NCBI RefSeq assembly: GCF_900166655.1
Contig: NZ_FVZB01000007.1
Coordinates: forward strand, 496,001 to 560,000
Origin: Halobacillus hunanensis
GTDB taxonomy: Bacteria; Bacillota; Bacilli; Bacillales; Halobacillaceae
DNA length: 64,000 nt
Direction of reading: 5' to 3'
A model generated the notes under the pieces. It ran no database searches. It saw nothing but the letters and a program-made list of their open reading frames with translations, and was not told where the DNA came from. The translations under genes were made by a program, and so were the position numbers. This document shows positions 14,416 through 23,128 of the stretch, in pieces; the stretch's first letter is position 1; every line of letters begins with the position of its first letter.

Positions 14416-15240
14416 ATGATCGATGTATATGAACGAGAGGGCGTAACCTGTATAGAGGGGAAAGTCATCAAGTCTGGACGCAAAGCGGGTATGATTTATT
14501 CCTTTTTAACAGACGGTATGGTGATCGATACCGGACCACAAACTCTGGAATCTGAGTTGATCCCCATTTACGAAAACCAATCGATTGATCTGGTCATCTT
14601 AACACACAGCCATGAAGATCATACCGGAACAGCTGCATGGCTGCAGGAAAATCGAAATCTTCCCCTATATATTCATGAAAAGGGAGTGAGTACATGTGCC
14701 GAACCCTGCACTTATCCGAAGTATCGTCAGCATACCTGGGGAATCCGAGAACCATTCAAGGCCCAGCCGATTGGAGAGACGGTTCAATCACGACATGAAG
14801 ACTGGCGTGTAATCTATACACCAGGTCACGCCGATGACCACATCGCACTGCTTCATGAAAACACAGGGCGGTTGTTCACCGGTGATTTATACGTAATGCC
14901 GAAAACGAAGGTCATTATGCAAAATGAATCGATCTCCCTTATCATGAACTCGATTCGCACGCTGCTTACTTATGATTTTGAAGCGGTATTCTGCTGTCAT
15001 GCCGGCTACATTAAGAATGGGAAAAACCTGATGAAACAGAAGCTTGAATACCTTGAACATCTCTGCGAGGAAGTAAAACACCTCCATAACACTGGGCTTA
15101 CCGTTACCGAAATCGATCAACAACTTTTTCCAAAAAATTATCCTATCATCGAAATATCTGAGGGTGAATGGGACTCCCGGCATATCGTTACTTCAATCCT
15201 TTCTGAGGAAAAATTGAGGAATGAAAACTTTAGCATTTAA
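14416..15240 (+). CDS. MBL-fold metallo-hydrolase
   Basis: A 274-residue metallo-beta-lactamase-fold enzyme. Metal motifs in order: THSHEDHTG (HxHxDH) near residue 60, TPGHADDH near 136, GDLY near 156 and CCHAGY near 196. It resembles glyoxalase II-like and lactonase-like hydrolases; the substrate is not predictable. The ribosome site is weak (AGGAGTGACATAGAACG). The cysteine hydrolase gene begins 25 bases later on the same strand, so the two may form a unit. Confidence 0.85.
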   Translation: MIDVYEREGVTCIEGKVIKSGRKAGMIYSFLTDGMVIDTGPQTLESELIPIYENQSIDLVILTHSHEDHTGTAAWLQENRNLPLYIHEKGVSTCAEPCTYPKYRQHTWGIREPFKAQPIGETVQSRHEDWRVIYTPGHADDHIALLHENTGRLFTGDLYVMPKTKVIMQNESISLIMNSIRTLLTYDFEAVFCCHAGYIKNGKNLMKQKLEYLEHLCEEVKHLHNTGLTVTEIDQQLFPKNYPIIEISEGEWDSRHIVTSILSEEKLRNENFSI

Positions 15241-15265
15241 ACTAGAATGAAGAGGGGTTATCCTA

Positions 15266-15823
15266 TTGAAACAAGCTTTATTAGTTATCGATGCTCAACA
15301 AGAATTAATAGAAGGTAACGAAGAAGAAAAGTGTGTATTTCAAAAAGAAAAGCTCATTGAACATATCAACTTGGTTATCAATAAAGCGGTAGAATCGGAA
15401 TCATTAGTTGTTTTTATACGAGATAAAGATGTCGCAGAAGGCAAAGGGGAAGGGTTTCAGATCCACCGGGACATAAAAGTTCCGACTGGGGCCGAAATCT
15501 TTGATAAAGAAGCAACAAACTCATTTTATGGAACCCCGCTGTTGAACTATTTAACAGAAGAAAAGGTAGAGCACCTAGTGGTTATGGGGTGCAAAACAGA
15601 ACATTGCGTGGATACTGCGGTAAGAATGGCCACTGTTAATCGATTTGATGTCACGTTAGTTCAGGATGGGCATTCAACAACTGATTCCTCAACGTTGTCT
15701 GCTGAGCAAATTATCGGGCATCATAATGATATTCTTGATGGTCATTACAATGTTGATCATTTTTCTGATGTGAGAAGGGCACAGGATGATTTATTTCAGC
15801 CAAGGCACGATGATTACCGGTAG
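15266..15823 (+). CDS. Isochorismatase-like cysteine hydrolase
   Basis: A 185-residue alpha/beta hydrolase of the isochorismatase/nicotinamidase superfamily. The catalytic aspartate is in LLVIDAQQELI (residue 9), a lysine is expected near FxxRDKDVAEGKGE, and the nucleophile cysteine is in MGCKTEHCVDTAVR. The start is a TTG preceded by GAAGAGGGG; no ATG in frame fits better. The substrate (an amide or vinyl ether) is unknown. A long hairpin terminator follows 70 bases downstream. Confidence 0.88.
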   Translation: MKQALLVIDAQQELIEGNEEEKCVFQKEKLIEHINLVINKAVESESLVVFIRDKDVAEGKGEGFQIHRDIKVPTGAEIFDKEATNSFYGTPLLNYLTEEKVEHLVVMGCKTEHCVDTAVRMATVNRFDVTLVQDGHSTTDSSTLSAEQIIGHHNDILDGHYNVDHFSDVRRAQDDLFQPRHDDYR

Positions 15824-15894
15824 ATGAACAAATAGCACTCGATCATGTGAACCTGCAATTTCTGTTTCGTGCCTTCATGAATAGGATTATAGGT

Positions 15895-15935
15895 AAGCCT
15901 AATTTTTCGGTTTGTAACCGGGGAATTAGGCTTTA
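15895..15935 (+). terminator. Long hairpin after cysteine hydrolase
   Basis: AAGCCTAATT pairs with AATTAGGCTT and the stem continues inward with TTTCGGTT/AACCGGGG (three G-U), 18 bp in all around a 3-base loop. The T tail is weak (TTTATG). Confidence 0.65.
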
Positions 15936-16193
15936 TGTTATGTTTGGGACTTTGCTGCACTAGAGCAGGAAAGCTGAGGTTACTCTGTACTGGTTGGAAT
16001 TGTTCCATAACCAAATCTACCCCGAGCAGGAAGGAGTTTTGGATGGCATCCTATTTCATGAAAAACTTTGTAATGTGTAATAATTACTGAATTGTTTGTG
16101 TTGTGAGAATATTTGGTAAGATTGCCACTATTAGCAGGAAAGTTTTTCATATATACTTCACGTAGACTATGAAAACTAGAGGAAGTGTTATTA
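15936..16193. other. Gap with no recognisable element
   Basis: About 260 AT-rich bases between the hairpin after the cysteine hydrolase and the YkgJ/pentapeptide gene. No open frame with a ribosome site is visible, and no promoter better than chance. Confidence 0.5.
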
Positions 16194-16994
16194 ATGTTTG
16201 ATGAATTAAAATCAGACTGCGAGAATTGTTTTGGGTTATGCTGTGTAGCCTTGCCTTATGTGAAATCAGCAGATTTTCCCACTAAAAAAGACGGTGGAGA
16301 GCCGTGCCAACATTTATGTGCCAATCATTTATGTTCGATACATGACCAATTAAGAGAGAAAGGATTCCGAGGTTGTGTGTCTTATGAATGTTTTGGCGCC
16401 GGACAGCATGTTTCACAAAATATTTATAAGGGGCATGAGTGGCGGGGAGAACCTGAACGTGCGAAAGAGATGTTTGCTGTATTCCCTATAGTACAACAAT
16501 TACATGAGATGCTCTGGTATCTTAAACAGGCTCTGAGTTTAACGGAAACTCAATCTATTCAAGCTCGATTGCACAAAATTTATGAAGATACAGTTGATCT
16601 AACCACACAAACCCCTAAGGAGATATTAGAACTTGATATTGTGGCACATCGAAACAAAGTGAATGTGCTATTGATCGAGACAAGCAGGTTATTTCGTACC
16701 AATTATAGGAATAACAGTCAAAAGAAAAATTTAGATTATATTGGGGCCAACCTAAAAGGCGTGGACTTACGAGGGGCAGATTTTAGAGGGAAATTAATGA
16801 TTGCCGCTAATTTATCTGATAGTGATTTGAGAAAAGCTGATTTTATCGGTGCAGATCTTAGAGACGCAGATTTAAGTGCCGCTAACTTGAAAGAGGTACT
16901 TTTTCTAACACAGTCACAACTCAATTCCGCGAAGGGAAATCGATTCACTCAAATTCCCAGCTATTTGGAAAAACCAGACCATTGGTTGAAATAG
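16194..16994 (+). CDS. YkgJ-like Cys-rich domain fused to pentapeptide repeats
   Basis: A 266-residue, two-part protein. The N-terminal ~80 residues are rich in cysteine: CENCFGLCC (CxxCxxxCC), PCQHLC, HLCSIH, GCVSYEC. This is the metal-chelating pattern of YkgJ-type domains (zinc or iron-sulfur). A helical middle follows, and residues ~185-250 form a right-handed beta-helix of A(D/N)LxG pentapeptides (IGANLKGVDLRGADFRG and on), about 12 units. Neither part is enzymatic by itself; pentapeptide proteins may mimic DNA or act as scaffolds. AGAGGAAG lies eight bases before the ATG. It is a single gene with its own terminator. Confidence 0.85.
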   Translation: MFDELKSDCENCFGLCCVALPYVKSADFPTKKDGGEPCQHLCANHLCSIHDQLREKGFRGCVSYECFGAGQHVSQNIYKGHEWRGEPERAKEMFAVFPIVQQLHEMLWYLKQALSLTETQSIQARLHKIYEDTVDLTTQTPKEILELDIVAHRNKVNVLLIETSRLFRTNYRNNSQKKNLDYIGANLKGVDLRGADFRGKLMIAANLSDSDLRKADFIGADLRDADLSAANLKEVLFLTQSQLNSAKGNRFTQIPSYLEKPDHWLK

Positions 16995-17048
16995 TGTGTA
17001 ATAGGTTATTGATTCTCTTCAATTGAAAATTGCTTAGGAACTTCAACA

Positions 17049-17073
17049 AATAAGAAGAAGTTCTTATTTTTTT
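17049..17073 (+). terminator. Terminator of pentapeptide gene
   Basis: AATAAGAA/TTCTTATT stem, 4-base loop, then five further T. Confidence 0.8.
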
Positions 17074-17176
17074 GCCATAGTGTCCGTGACAATTTACATA
17101 AATTTAGAAAATTCCGAAACCTAATAATATTGTAAACGTAGGATAAGTAACAAAATTTTAAATGGAGGCATCACAA

Positions 17177-17701
17177 ATGAGAGGGCGTGTACTTACGTTT
17201 ATCATATTGGCAGGAGCATTCTGTTTTATGGCCGGCTGCTCTTTATCTGCGTCCCCTGAAAAAGATGAAAACGTGGTTCATATTGAGACGGTTGTCAAAG
17301 AAATATTTACCGGACCTGAGGATGAATTGGCTGCCATTTACGAACGGGGTGGGAAAGCAGCATTTGAGGATTATATGGCGTATTATGAAGAAGCTCTCAA
17401 TTCATATTTCACTGATGATTATTATACGATATTTTTTAACAAAAACCTCCCAACAGGATTTCATATGACTGCGTTTCGAAATGGGTATCAAATGGAAGTA
17501 AAGGACGTTACTGTTAAGCAAAACGAAACTACGGAAACTGCTTACGATTTCACCGTTGATGTTAATTACAAAAAAGAGGGATCAGAAGAAGAATCTATGG
17601 AAATGAGGGGGAGAGTAAATGTGAATGAAGACGATAAAATTACTAGAGTGGTTTATCATAATGGCGGGCAATTAATTCTAGCCATGGATCCTGCGCGTTA
17701 G
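17177..17701 (+). CDS. Secreted lipoprotein, unknown function
   Basis: A 174-residue lipoprotein. A signal peptide (RGRVLTFIILAGAFCFMAGC) ends in the lipobox MAGC, and the mature part has a helix followed by a strand-rich half (TAYDFTVDVNYKK, MEMRGRVNV, ITRVVYHNGG), which resembles the NTF2-like fold common in small lipoproteins. The start ATG lies seven to ten bases after ATGGAGG; five upstream codons belong to that site. It is followed by a two-helix membrane protein. Confidence 0.8.
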   Translation: MRGRVLTFIILAGAFCFMAGCSLSASPEKDENVVHIETVVKEIFTGPEDELAAIYERGGKAAFEDYMAYYEEALNSYFTDDYYTIFFNKNLPTGFHMTAFRNGYQMEVKDVTVKQNETTETAYDFTVDVNYKKEGSEEESMEMRGRVNVNEDDKITRVVYHNGGQLILAMDPAR

Positions 17702-17766
17702 TTGGTTGTAGCTTATTTAAAATGTTTAAAAGTCATTTTACCATTGTAATGAGGGAGTGAAGGGCT

Positions 17767-17937
17767 GTGGGCCAGGTTCTTCTATTTGGCGTGTTGTTAA
17801 CCTTATTTCCTTTGATAACGATTAAAAAGTTTAAAGAGGAGTCTAGAACGCAAAAGTTCTTTCATCTTGGATCACTCGTTGTCGGCATCACGCTGCTTAT
17901 TTTATTTTCAATCCAGTTTTCTACCTACCTCGACTAG
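17767..17937 (+). CDS. 56-residue two-helix membrane protein
   Basis: Starts at GTG after GAGGGAGTGAAG. The first membrane helix is VLLFGVLLTLFPLITI, followed by a charged loop (KKFKEESRTQKF) and a second helix SLVVGITLLILFSI. It lies 65 bases after the lipoprotein and before a strong terminator, so the two genes likely share a transcript. No family is recognised. Confidence 0.6.
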   Translation: MGQVLLFGVLLTLFPLITIKKFKEESRTQKFFHLGSLVVGITLLILFSIQFSTYLD

Positions 17938-17963
17938 ATAATTAATCAAAATGGTTAGCTAAC

Positions 17964-18005
17964 AAAAGAAAGAGCAATCCTGATGGGAGATTGCTCTTTC
18001 TTTTG
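17964..18005 (+). terminator. Terminator after lipoprotein pair
   Basis: A perfect 15-16 bp stem AAAGAAAGAGCAATC/GATTGCTCTTTCTTT with a 9-base loop and T tail. Confidence 0.92.
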
Positions 18006-18117
18006 TCCCTATAAATTTCAAGTCCAACAAATACCATCATTTGCAATTTAATATGGTGATAATGTAATATATATATAACATAATGAAACATATATTTTCC
18101 CTAAGATAGGTGAGTTA

Positions 18118-18312
18118 ATGACGAACAAAATAAAAGTGGCAAGAGTGGAAAAAGGACTTACCCAGTCTCAGCTTGCCCAAAGGGTAAAAGCGACAAGGCA
18201 AACAATTGGGTTAATTGAAAAAGGCAAGTATAATCCTAGTTTAAATTTATGTATCTCTATTGCCAGGGAACTCGGTAAAACTTTGGATGATCTTTTTTGG
18301 GAGGAATTATAA
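18118..18312 (+). CDS. XRE-family transcriptional regulator
   Basis: A 64-residue helix-turn-helix protein consisting of the DNA-binding domain only. The HTH runs from GLTQSQLAQRVKATRQTIGLIEKGKYNPS, ending with the LGKTLDDLFW typical of small YozG/Cro-type regulators. A GTGAG ribosome site precedes the ATG. It is followed two bases later by a membrane protein gene, a pairing seen often with these small regulators. Confidence 0.92.
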   Translation: MTNKIKVARVEKGLTQSQLAQRVKATRQTIGLIEKGKYNPSLNLCISIARELGKTLDDLFWEEL

Positions 18313-18314
18313 TC

Positions 18315-18791
18315 ATGGTGCGTTCTTTTCTGAATTATCTTCTGCCAGATGATGAATACAAACGTATTCGTATTTTATATTTTTTAGCTGAAGCGGCAGT
18401 GATTGCGACGGGGCTGTTGTTTGTGTATTCATTTGTGAATCTTTATTGGTTACAATGGGAATTTCCTGGTGGGACGTTTACTGCACTTTTAACAGCAGTG
18501 GGGGTAATGATTTATACATATGTGCGTTATAGTATTTCGGGCATCGAACATACTAATGTCTCCAATCAAAAGCAGTACACTAGGCAGGGACGGGTTAATT
18601 TGAAAAAAGTTTTACTTTTTGGATTATTACTTTTTGTTTTTACTCTCATATCTAAAGGTGTCCCGGACAGCTGGTTGGAGGCTCTCGATATCATTGGTCC
18701 AACAGTATTAGCTATGATTTTTATGTTCACGCTTGATTACGTTTCGCTCAAACGCTCTTATAAGAAGAATAGAGAGATATTGGATGATTAG
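18315..18791 (+). CDS. DUF3278/DUF6773-like membrane protein
   Basis: A 158-residue protein with four predicted membrane helices (near residues 20-40, 50-68, 98-112 and 128-146). An N-terminal LLPDDEYKRIR motif and a basic C-terminus are typical of membrane partners of small XRE regulators. The start ATG follows GGGAGG by ten bases, and that ribosome site lies inside the end of the regulator gene, so the two are translationally linked. The function is unknown; a link between membrane state and the regulator is an inference. Confidence 0.7.
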   Translation: MVRSFLNYLLPDDEYKRIRILYFLAEAAVIATGLLFVYSFVNLYWLQWEFPGGTFTALLTAVGVMIYTYVRYSISGIEHTNVSNQKQYTRQGRVNLKKVLLFGLLLFVFTLISKGVPDSWLEALDIIGPTVLAMIFMFTLDYVSLKRSYKKNREILDD

Positions 18792-18879
18792 AAATTTTAT
18801 AAAAAGTTACGTTGGTTATCACTCAATAATGGATGAAATACATATTCATGAATGATTGGATTCAGAAGGGAGAATTAGA

Positions 18880-19149
18880 GTGGTATTTGATTATTTAGAC
18901 TTGGCACTATTAGCAGGAATCGTTTATTTGCTTCGCAAGATTATTGATTTAGATGGTCGCGTGAAGGGGCTGAAATATACGTTGAATCAGGTCACTAACC
19001 ATATGACCTTGCCGGAAAATCCTATCAATGATGAATTGCGCGAACTTATCGCAGAGGGTGAAGATATAAAAGCTATTAAAAGAACGAGGGAAACTCTAGG
19101 GCTTTCTCTAATAGAGGGAAAGAAGTATGTTGATGACTTAAAAAAATGA
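18880..19149 (+). CDS. Membrane-anchored L7/L12 C-terminal-domain-like protein
   Basis: An 89-residue protein: an N-terminal membrane helix (LDLALLAGIVYLLRKI), a short coil, and a C-terminal part (EDIKAIKRTRETLGLSLIEGKKYVDDL) that matches the ribosomal L7/L12 C-terminal domain, found also in non-ribosomal small proteins. A GTG start is chosen because AGGGAG ends seven bases before it; a TTG eight codons earlier has no ribosome site. The role is unknown. Confidence 0.65.
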   Translation: MVFDYLDLALLAGIVYLLRKIIDLDGRVKGLKYTLNQVTNHMTLPENPINDELRELIAEGEDIKAIKRTRETLGLSLIEGKKYVDDLKK

Positions 19150-19163
19150 TCGATAATTTAAAA

Positions 19164-19206
19164 AAGAAATAGTCAGCTGCTCCGGAACGTGAGGTGACTA
19201 TTTCTT
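19164..19206 (+). terminator. Hairpin after L7/L12-like gene
   Basis: AAGAAATAGTCA/TGACTATTTCTT, 12 bp, around a 19-base loop; T tail weak. Confidence 0.6.
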
Positions 19207-19250
19207 AACCATTTTCAACTGCTGATCAACACGGCAAAGCAGGTTTCTTC

Positions 19251-19280
19251 GACCGAGTGCCGAGCACTCGGTCTTTTTTT
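19251..19280 (+). terminator. Strong intrinsic terminator
   Basis: GACCGAGTGC/GCACTCGGTC, a perfect 10-bp stem with 3-base loop and seven T. It backs up the preceding hairpin at the end of the regulator cluster. Confidence 0.92.
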
Positions 19281-19295
19281 ATGTGATGAGAATTG

Positions 19296-20588
19296 CTATG
19301 ATTCGTTTTCTAACCACACTTTAACTTTCTTAATTTGACCATCAACCATTGTTGCTACCTTAAAGTAGTGTGGGTGTTTGGAGACAGTTGTTCCTTCCTT
19401 CGCATCAATGTTCTGATTTAAAATCCAGCCAGAAATCGTATCAACACTTCCATTTTCAAGTTCAATGTCAAAGTATTCATTAACCGATTGGATAGAAGCT
19501 TTCCCGTCTAATATATAAGAACCGTCTTCGAGGGGCGTGATCTCTCGCTCCTCATCCTGGTCGAATTCGTCCCTAATATCCCCAACAATTTCTTCAATGA
19601 TATCTTCGCTGGTGACCATGCCCGATGTGCCGCCGTATTCATCCGTCAGGACAACGAGATGGGTCCTTTCTTTCTGCATTCTTATTAATAAATCATGAAT
19701 CGGTATATTTTCAAAAACCTTCGAAACAGGACGAATATATGGCTCAAGTGATTCGACCTGACTCCAGTCTTTATAAAACAGTTCCTTTAAATGAAGAATA
19801 CCGATAATGTGATCTTTATCATCACGGTAAACTGGATAACGTGTGAAACGCTCCTTGTCCATAAATTGTAAAGATTCTTCAACGGGATCCTCAATATCAA
19901 CTACAGACATATCTGTACGAGGAACCATGATTTCTTTTGCCGTTCGATTGTCAAATTCGAAAATGCGGTCGACATATTCAAATTCTGATTGATTAATTTC
20001 ACCTTGCTGATAGCTTTCCGACAGAATATGACGCAATTCCTCTTCAGAATGGACTTCCTCAGATTCTTTAGCGGCATGAAAACCGAATAAGCGTACCAGC
20101 GCGTTTGCTGAACCATTTAATAGCCAAATTAGTGGATACATGATTCTACTGTAGAGAATTAATGGTCCCGAAAGCATTAATGTAATCTGTTCGGCCCTTT
20201 GAATGGCAATGGTTTTAGGTGCCAGTTCTCCCAGTACAACATGTAAATAGGTAATGACAAAGAATGCAATTATAAAACTAATGGTATGGCTAACTGTAGA
20301 AGGTAAATCGAATCCAGCTAGTAAGGGATGAAGGAGTGCCTCCAAAGTCGGTTCACCTAACCACCCTAATCCCAGAGCGGTTATCGTAATCCCCAGCTGG
20401 TTAGCAGACAAGTAGTAGTCTAAATTGCCTGTTACCCGAAGAGCATTCAGGGCTTTTTTATTTCCTTCGGCTGCCCTTGACTCTAATCGTGTTCTTCTTA
20501 CCTTTACAATCGCAAATTCGCTTGCAACGAAAAACGCTGTTAGAAAAATTAACACCGCTACCGCTGCAAGCCTAATCGACGTTTCCAT
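19296..20588 (-). CDS. CNNM/CorC-family transporter-like protein (hemolysin C type)
   Basis: A 430-residue membrane protein. An N-terminal CNNM (DUF21) domain with about four helices (LAAVAVLIFLTAFFVASEFA; the ASEFA motif is conserved), a helical linker, a CBS pair (EIMVPRTDMSVVD to VVLTDEYGGTSGMVTSEDIIEEIVG) and a C-terminal CorC domain (TISGWILN). B. subtilis relatives such as YhdP (MpfA) act in Mg2+ efflux. The start follows AAGGGG by seven bases; 15 upstream codons are unsupported. It is monocistronic. Confidence 0.88.
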   Translation of the reverse strand: METSIRLAAVAVLIFLTAFFVASEFAIVKVRRTRLESRAAEGNKKALNALRVTGNLDYYLSANQLGITITALGLGWLGEPTLEALLHPLLAGFDLPSTVSHTISFIIAFFVITYLHVVLGELAPKTIAIQRAEQITLMLSGPLILYSRIMYPLIWLLNGSANALVRLFGFHAAKESEEVHSEEELRHILSESYQQGEINQSEFEYVDRIFEFDNRTAKEIMVPRTDMSVVDIEDPVEESLQFMDKERFTRYPVYRDDKDHIIGILHLKELFYKDWSQVESLEPYIRPVSKVFENIPIHDLLIRMQKERTHLVVLTDEYGGTSGMVTSEDIIEEIVGDIRDEFDQDEEREITPLEDGSYILDGKASIQSVNEYFDIELENGSVDTISGWILNQNIDAKEGTTVSKHPHYFKVATMVDGQIKKVKVWLENES

Positions 20589-20730
20589 AACATATCCCCT
20601 TTGTATCATTGTTGGTGATGATAGCGTCACCATTTCTTATTTTACAGTAAATGAAGTTACTTTTCTATTTTTGTGATTAGTTTCAAAACTATTCAAGTAT
20701 CGTAATTAAAGGATTTGTGAAGAGACGATA

Positions 20731-20757
20731 TAAAAAAACACCCAGGGAATGGGTGCA
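20731..20757 (-). terminator. Terminator of SET-domain gene
   Basis: CACCCA/TGGGTG stem with a 5-base loop, followed on the minus strand by seven T. Confidence 0.82.
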
Positions 20758-20776
20758 TCCTTCGTTCAATCGTTTA

Positions 20777-21160
20777 TTATTCTTCCTCTTCGTTAAACCA
20801 AAGTGGGGAGTCGTTCTCAACCTCACCATTATAGTTAATGAAGATTTCTTCCCCTGCTTTAATATCTTTATACGCGTAGAAATCGAACGAGTCGTTCTCG
20901 AAGTTAACCCTGTAATCAGCATTAGGATGGTACGAATGGTTGAACATCATCCCATACCCTAAAAGAAATGCCGTGTGGTTACTTCCATACTCAAATGCGT
21001 AATCAGCAAGGTACGTTTTCTCAATATGCTTATGTTCCTCATTTGGATAAGGAAGCACTGGTGCTTCATGAATGAGTTCATTTTTTGCAATATCGCGAGT
21101 GGCGAATACGCCTTTATTTAATTCGTCATCAGTAATTGTGGAAGTTCTAACTTCTATCAA
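20777..21160 (-). CDS. SET-domain protein
   Basis: A 127-residue protein made only of a SET domain, the fold of protein lysine methyltransferases. Motifs are in order: KGVFATRDIAKNELIHEAPVL, the knot-forming MFNHSYHPNADY (NHSxxPN) and AGEEIFINYNG (GEEIxxxY). No pre- or post-SET zinc regions are present, and the C-terminus is acidic. Stand-alone SET proteins occur sporadically in bacteria; the target here is unknown. The start is a TTG after AAGGTGAAA; no ATG precedes it in frame. Confidence 0.88.
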   Translation of the reverse strand: MIEVRTSTITDDELNKGVFATRDIAKNELIHEAPVLPYPNEEHKHIEKTYLADYAFEYGSNHTAFLLGYGMMFNHSYHPNADYRVNFENDSFDFYAYKDIKAGEEIFINYNGEVENDSPLWFNEEEE

Positions 21161-21432
21161 TATTTCACCTTCATCCTCTTGTCAGTGTGTCTTTCGCTTT
21201 TTAGTTTGACAGGTTATAGGGAAGAAATCAATTGTCGCAATATTCGATTTGTAAGTTGGTTAACGCTAACTTCTTTGTTATCTCTTATAATCACTACTTA
21301 ACGTCGTTCCATTTTTAGTGTAAATCGATGATCTTTTCTTAAAATTATACTACCAGAGGCTGAACTAGAAGGAGAAACGGCTGTTAATCTTGAATAGAGT
21401 TAGAACGATAACCAGTAGAGGAGTGGTTTTAA

Positions 21433-22273
21433 ATGAGCGGGATTTGATAGAAAAAATGAACAAAGGGATACAACACTACCGGCCAATCGAAAAAAACTTT
21501 TATCTTCCATTGAAAAAGACCTATTACACGACGAAAATGTTGTGGCTTTATTTTATGGTGGTTCTCTTGGCAATGGGAACACCGATGTTTATTCTGATAT
21601 CGACGTAAGAGTGGTTGTGAAACCTGAAAAGCTAAAGGAGTATATTTTGAACAAAGCGGTTCGACCCCAAAAATGGGGAAAAATCCTTTTTGTTGAAGAC
21701 ATAAACCCATCATCAATTTACACAGTTGCTCATTATGATTGCTTTATAAAAGTGGACACTTTTTATTATAAGCCAGAGGATATACAACCTTCAATTTGGT
21801 TGAAGAACATAAAAATAATGAAGGATACGGATGAACTAATGACACGTACTTTGGGTAAATCGATGGCTTTATATTATGAACCAACGATTGACGAAATAGA
21901 GTCTTGGAGAGTTAAGTTTTTTGCTTATTTACATGAAGCATACCGGAGAGTTATGAGAAAAGAGTACTATTATGCCATAAATTGTATTGATAAATTACGC
22001 TTATCAGTGGCAATGGGCTGGTACATGGAGAAAGGAATCCAGCCCAATAGTTTTGGAGATTGGGCAAAATATGAAGGAGAAAGAAGTAAATTAGATAATT
22101 GGCAGCAGACGCTTCTTAGTAATTGGGATTGCGGAAGAGATGGCTTAGAAATTTCAGATGTCATGAAAGGTATCGTTTGTGAGTTTAAAAAGGTTCATCA
22201 TTCCCTTTGTAAGAAAGCTGGTTTGAAAGAAGACCGTGCCTGGATTAATAAAATAGTTGAGATGGTTTATTGA
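21433..22273 (+). pseudogene. Nucleotidyltransferase with a 5' frameshift
   Basis: Most of the gene (from ~21437) reads as an aminoglycoside-nucleotidyltransferase-like protein: LLHDENVVALFYGGSLGNGNTDVYSDIDVRVVV holds the GGSxxxGxxxDxxSDxD catalytic motif, followed by a helical C-terminal domain. That frame has no usable start: upstream it runs through FDRKNEQRDTTLPANRKK to a stop at 21434. An ATG with a GAGGAG ribosome site at 21433 lies in the neighbouring frame and stops after four codons. Removing one G from the GGG at 21438-21440 joins them into a continuous protein. Either a real frameshift or a sequencing error; a GTG at 21542 could still yield a 243-residue product. Confidence 0.7.
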
Positions 22274-22298
22274 TGAACAGTACTAAAAGTTCTTAAAC

Positions 22299-22331
22299 AA
22301 TGAATGGGCTAAAAAGCAGTCCATTCATTCT
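22299..22331 (+). terminator. Terminator of nucleotidyltransferase
   Basis: AATGAATGG/CCATTCATT stem with a 13-base loop and CTCTTATTTT tail. Confidence 0.65.
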
Positions 22332-22375
22332 CTTATTTTCAACTGGCTTAAAAGTTATTGAAAGGAAGCGAATTC

Positions 22376-23065
22376 ATGCGGCAGATTATTGCGTTAGGTG
22401 GCGGGGGCTTTTCGATGGAACCGGAAAACCCTTTGTTAGATACATATATATTACATCAAGTCAATAAAACAATCCCTAAGATATGTTTTATTCCTACCGC
22501 TAGTGGAGATTCAGATCATTACATAACAAGGTTTTATAACTTTTTTAAGAATCAATCGTGTGAACCTTCTCATCTTTCTTTATATAATCCACCTACTAGA
22601 GACTTAGAAACTTTTATTCTAGAGAAGGACATTATTTATGTTGGGGGAGGAAACACGAAAAACCTATTAGCTCTATGGAGAGAGTGGAAGCTGGATAACA
22701 TGTTGAGACAAGCATGGAAACAAGGTATTGTCTTAGCCGGCATTAGTGCTGGATCTATTTGTTGGTTCGAGCAAGGAATAACAGACTCATACGGTACTGG
22801 TCTTGAACCGATTACATGTTTAGGGTTGCTAAAAGGTAGTAACTGTCCTCATTACGATGGAGAACCGGAAAGAAGAACGATGTACAAAAAATTTATTAAA
22901 GAGAAGAGGTTGCATGGGGGTATAGCTGCAGATGATGGAGTTGCTATTCATTATATTGATCAAGAAATAAATAAAGTTGTAAGTTCAAGGAAAAATGCTA
23001 AAGCTTATAGAGTTAACTCTGGTAGTGACAAGGTATTGCCAACACATTTTCTCGGCTCTAATTAG
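22376..23065 (+). CDS. Peptidase E (S51) family protein
   Basis: A 229-residue serine peptidase-like protein with the class I glutamine-amidotransferase fold. ALGGGGFSM opens the first strand, IIYVGGGNTKNLL forms the second loop, and the nucleophile serine sits in LAGISAGSICWF (GxSAG). CPHYDGEPERR, near residue 170, carries the expected histidine. The family cleaves Asp-X dipeptides, but many members have unknown substrates. The start ATG follows GAAAGGAAG by seven bases; six upstream codons are part of that site. Confidence 0.88.
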   Translation: MRQIIALGGGGFSMEPENPLLDTYILHQVNKTIPKICFIPTASGDSDHYITRFYNFFKNQSCEPSHLSLYNPPTRDLETFILEKDIIYVGGGNTKNLLALWREWKLDNMLRQAWKQGIVLAGISAGSICWFEQGITDSYGTGLEPITCLGLLKGSNCPHYDGEPERRTMYKKFIKEKRLHGGIAADDGVAIHYIDQEINKVVSSRKNAKAYRVNSGSDKVLPTHFLGSN

Positions 23066-23128
23066 GCTTAACCCATACATCAACGGTTCTCCTGAGTTTT
23101 TCCTTTGTGGGAGGGAGAAAGAGAAGAT

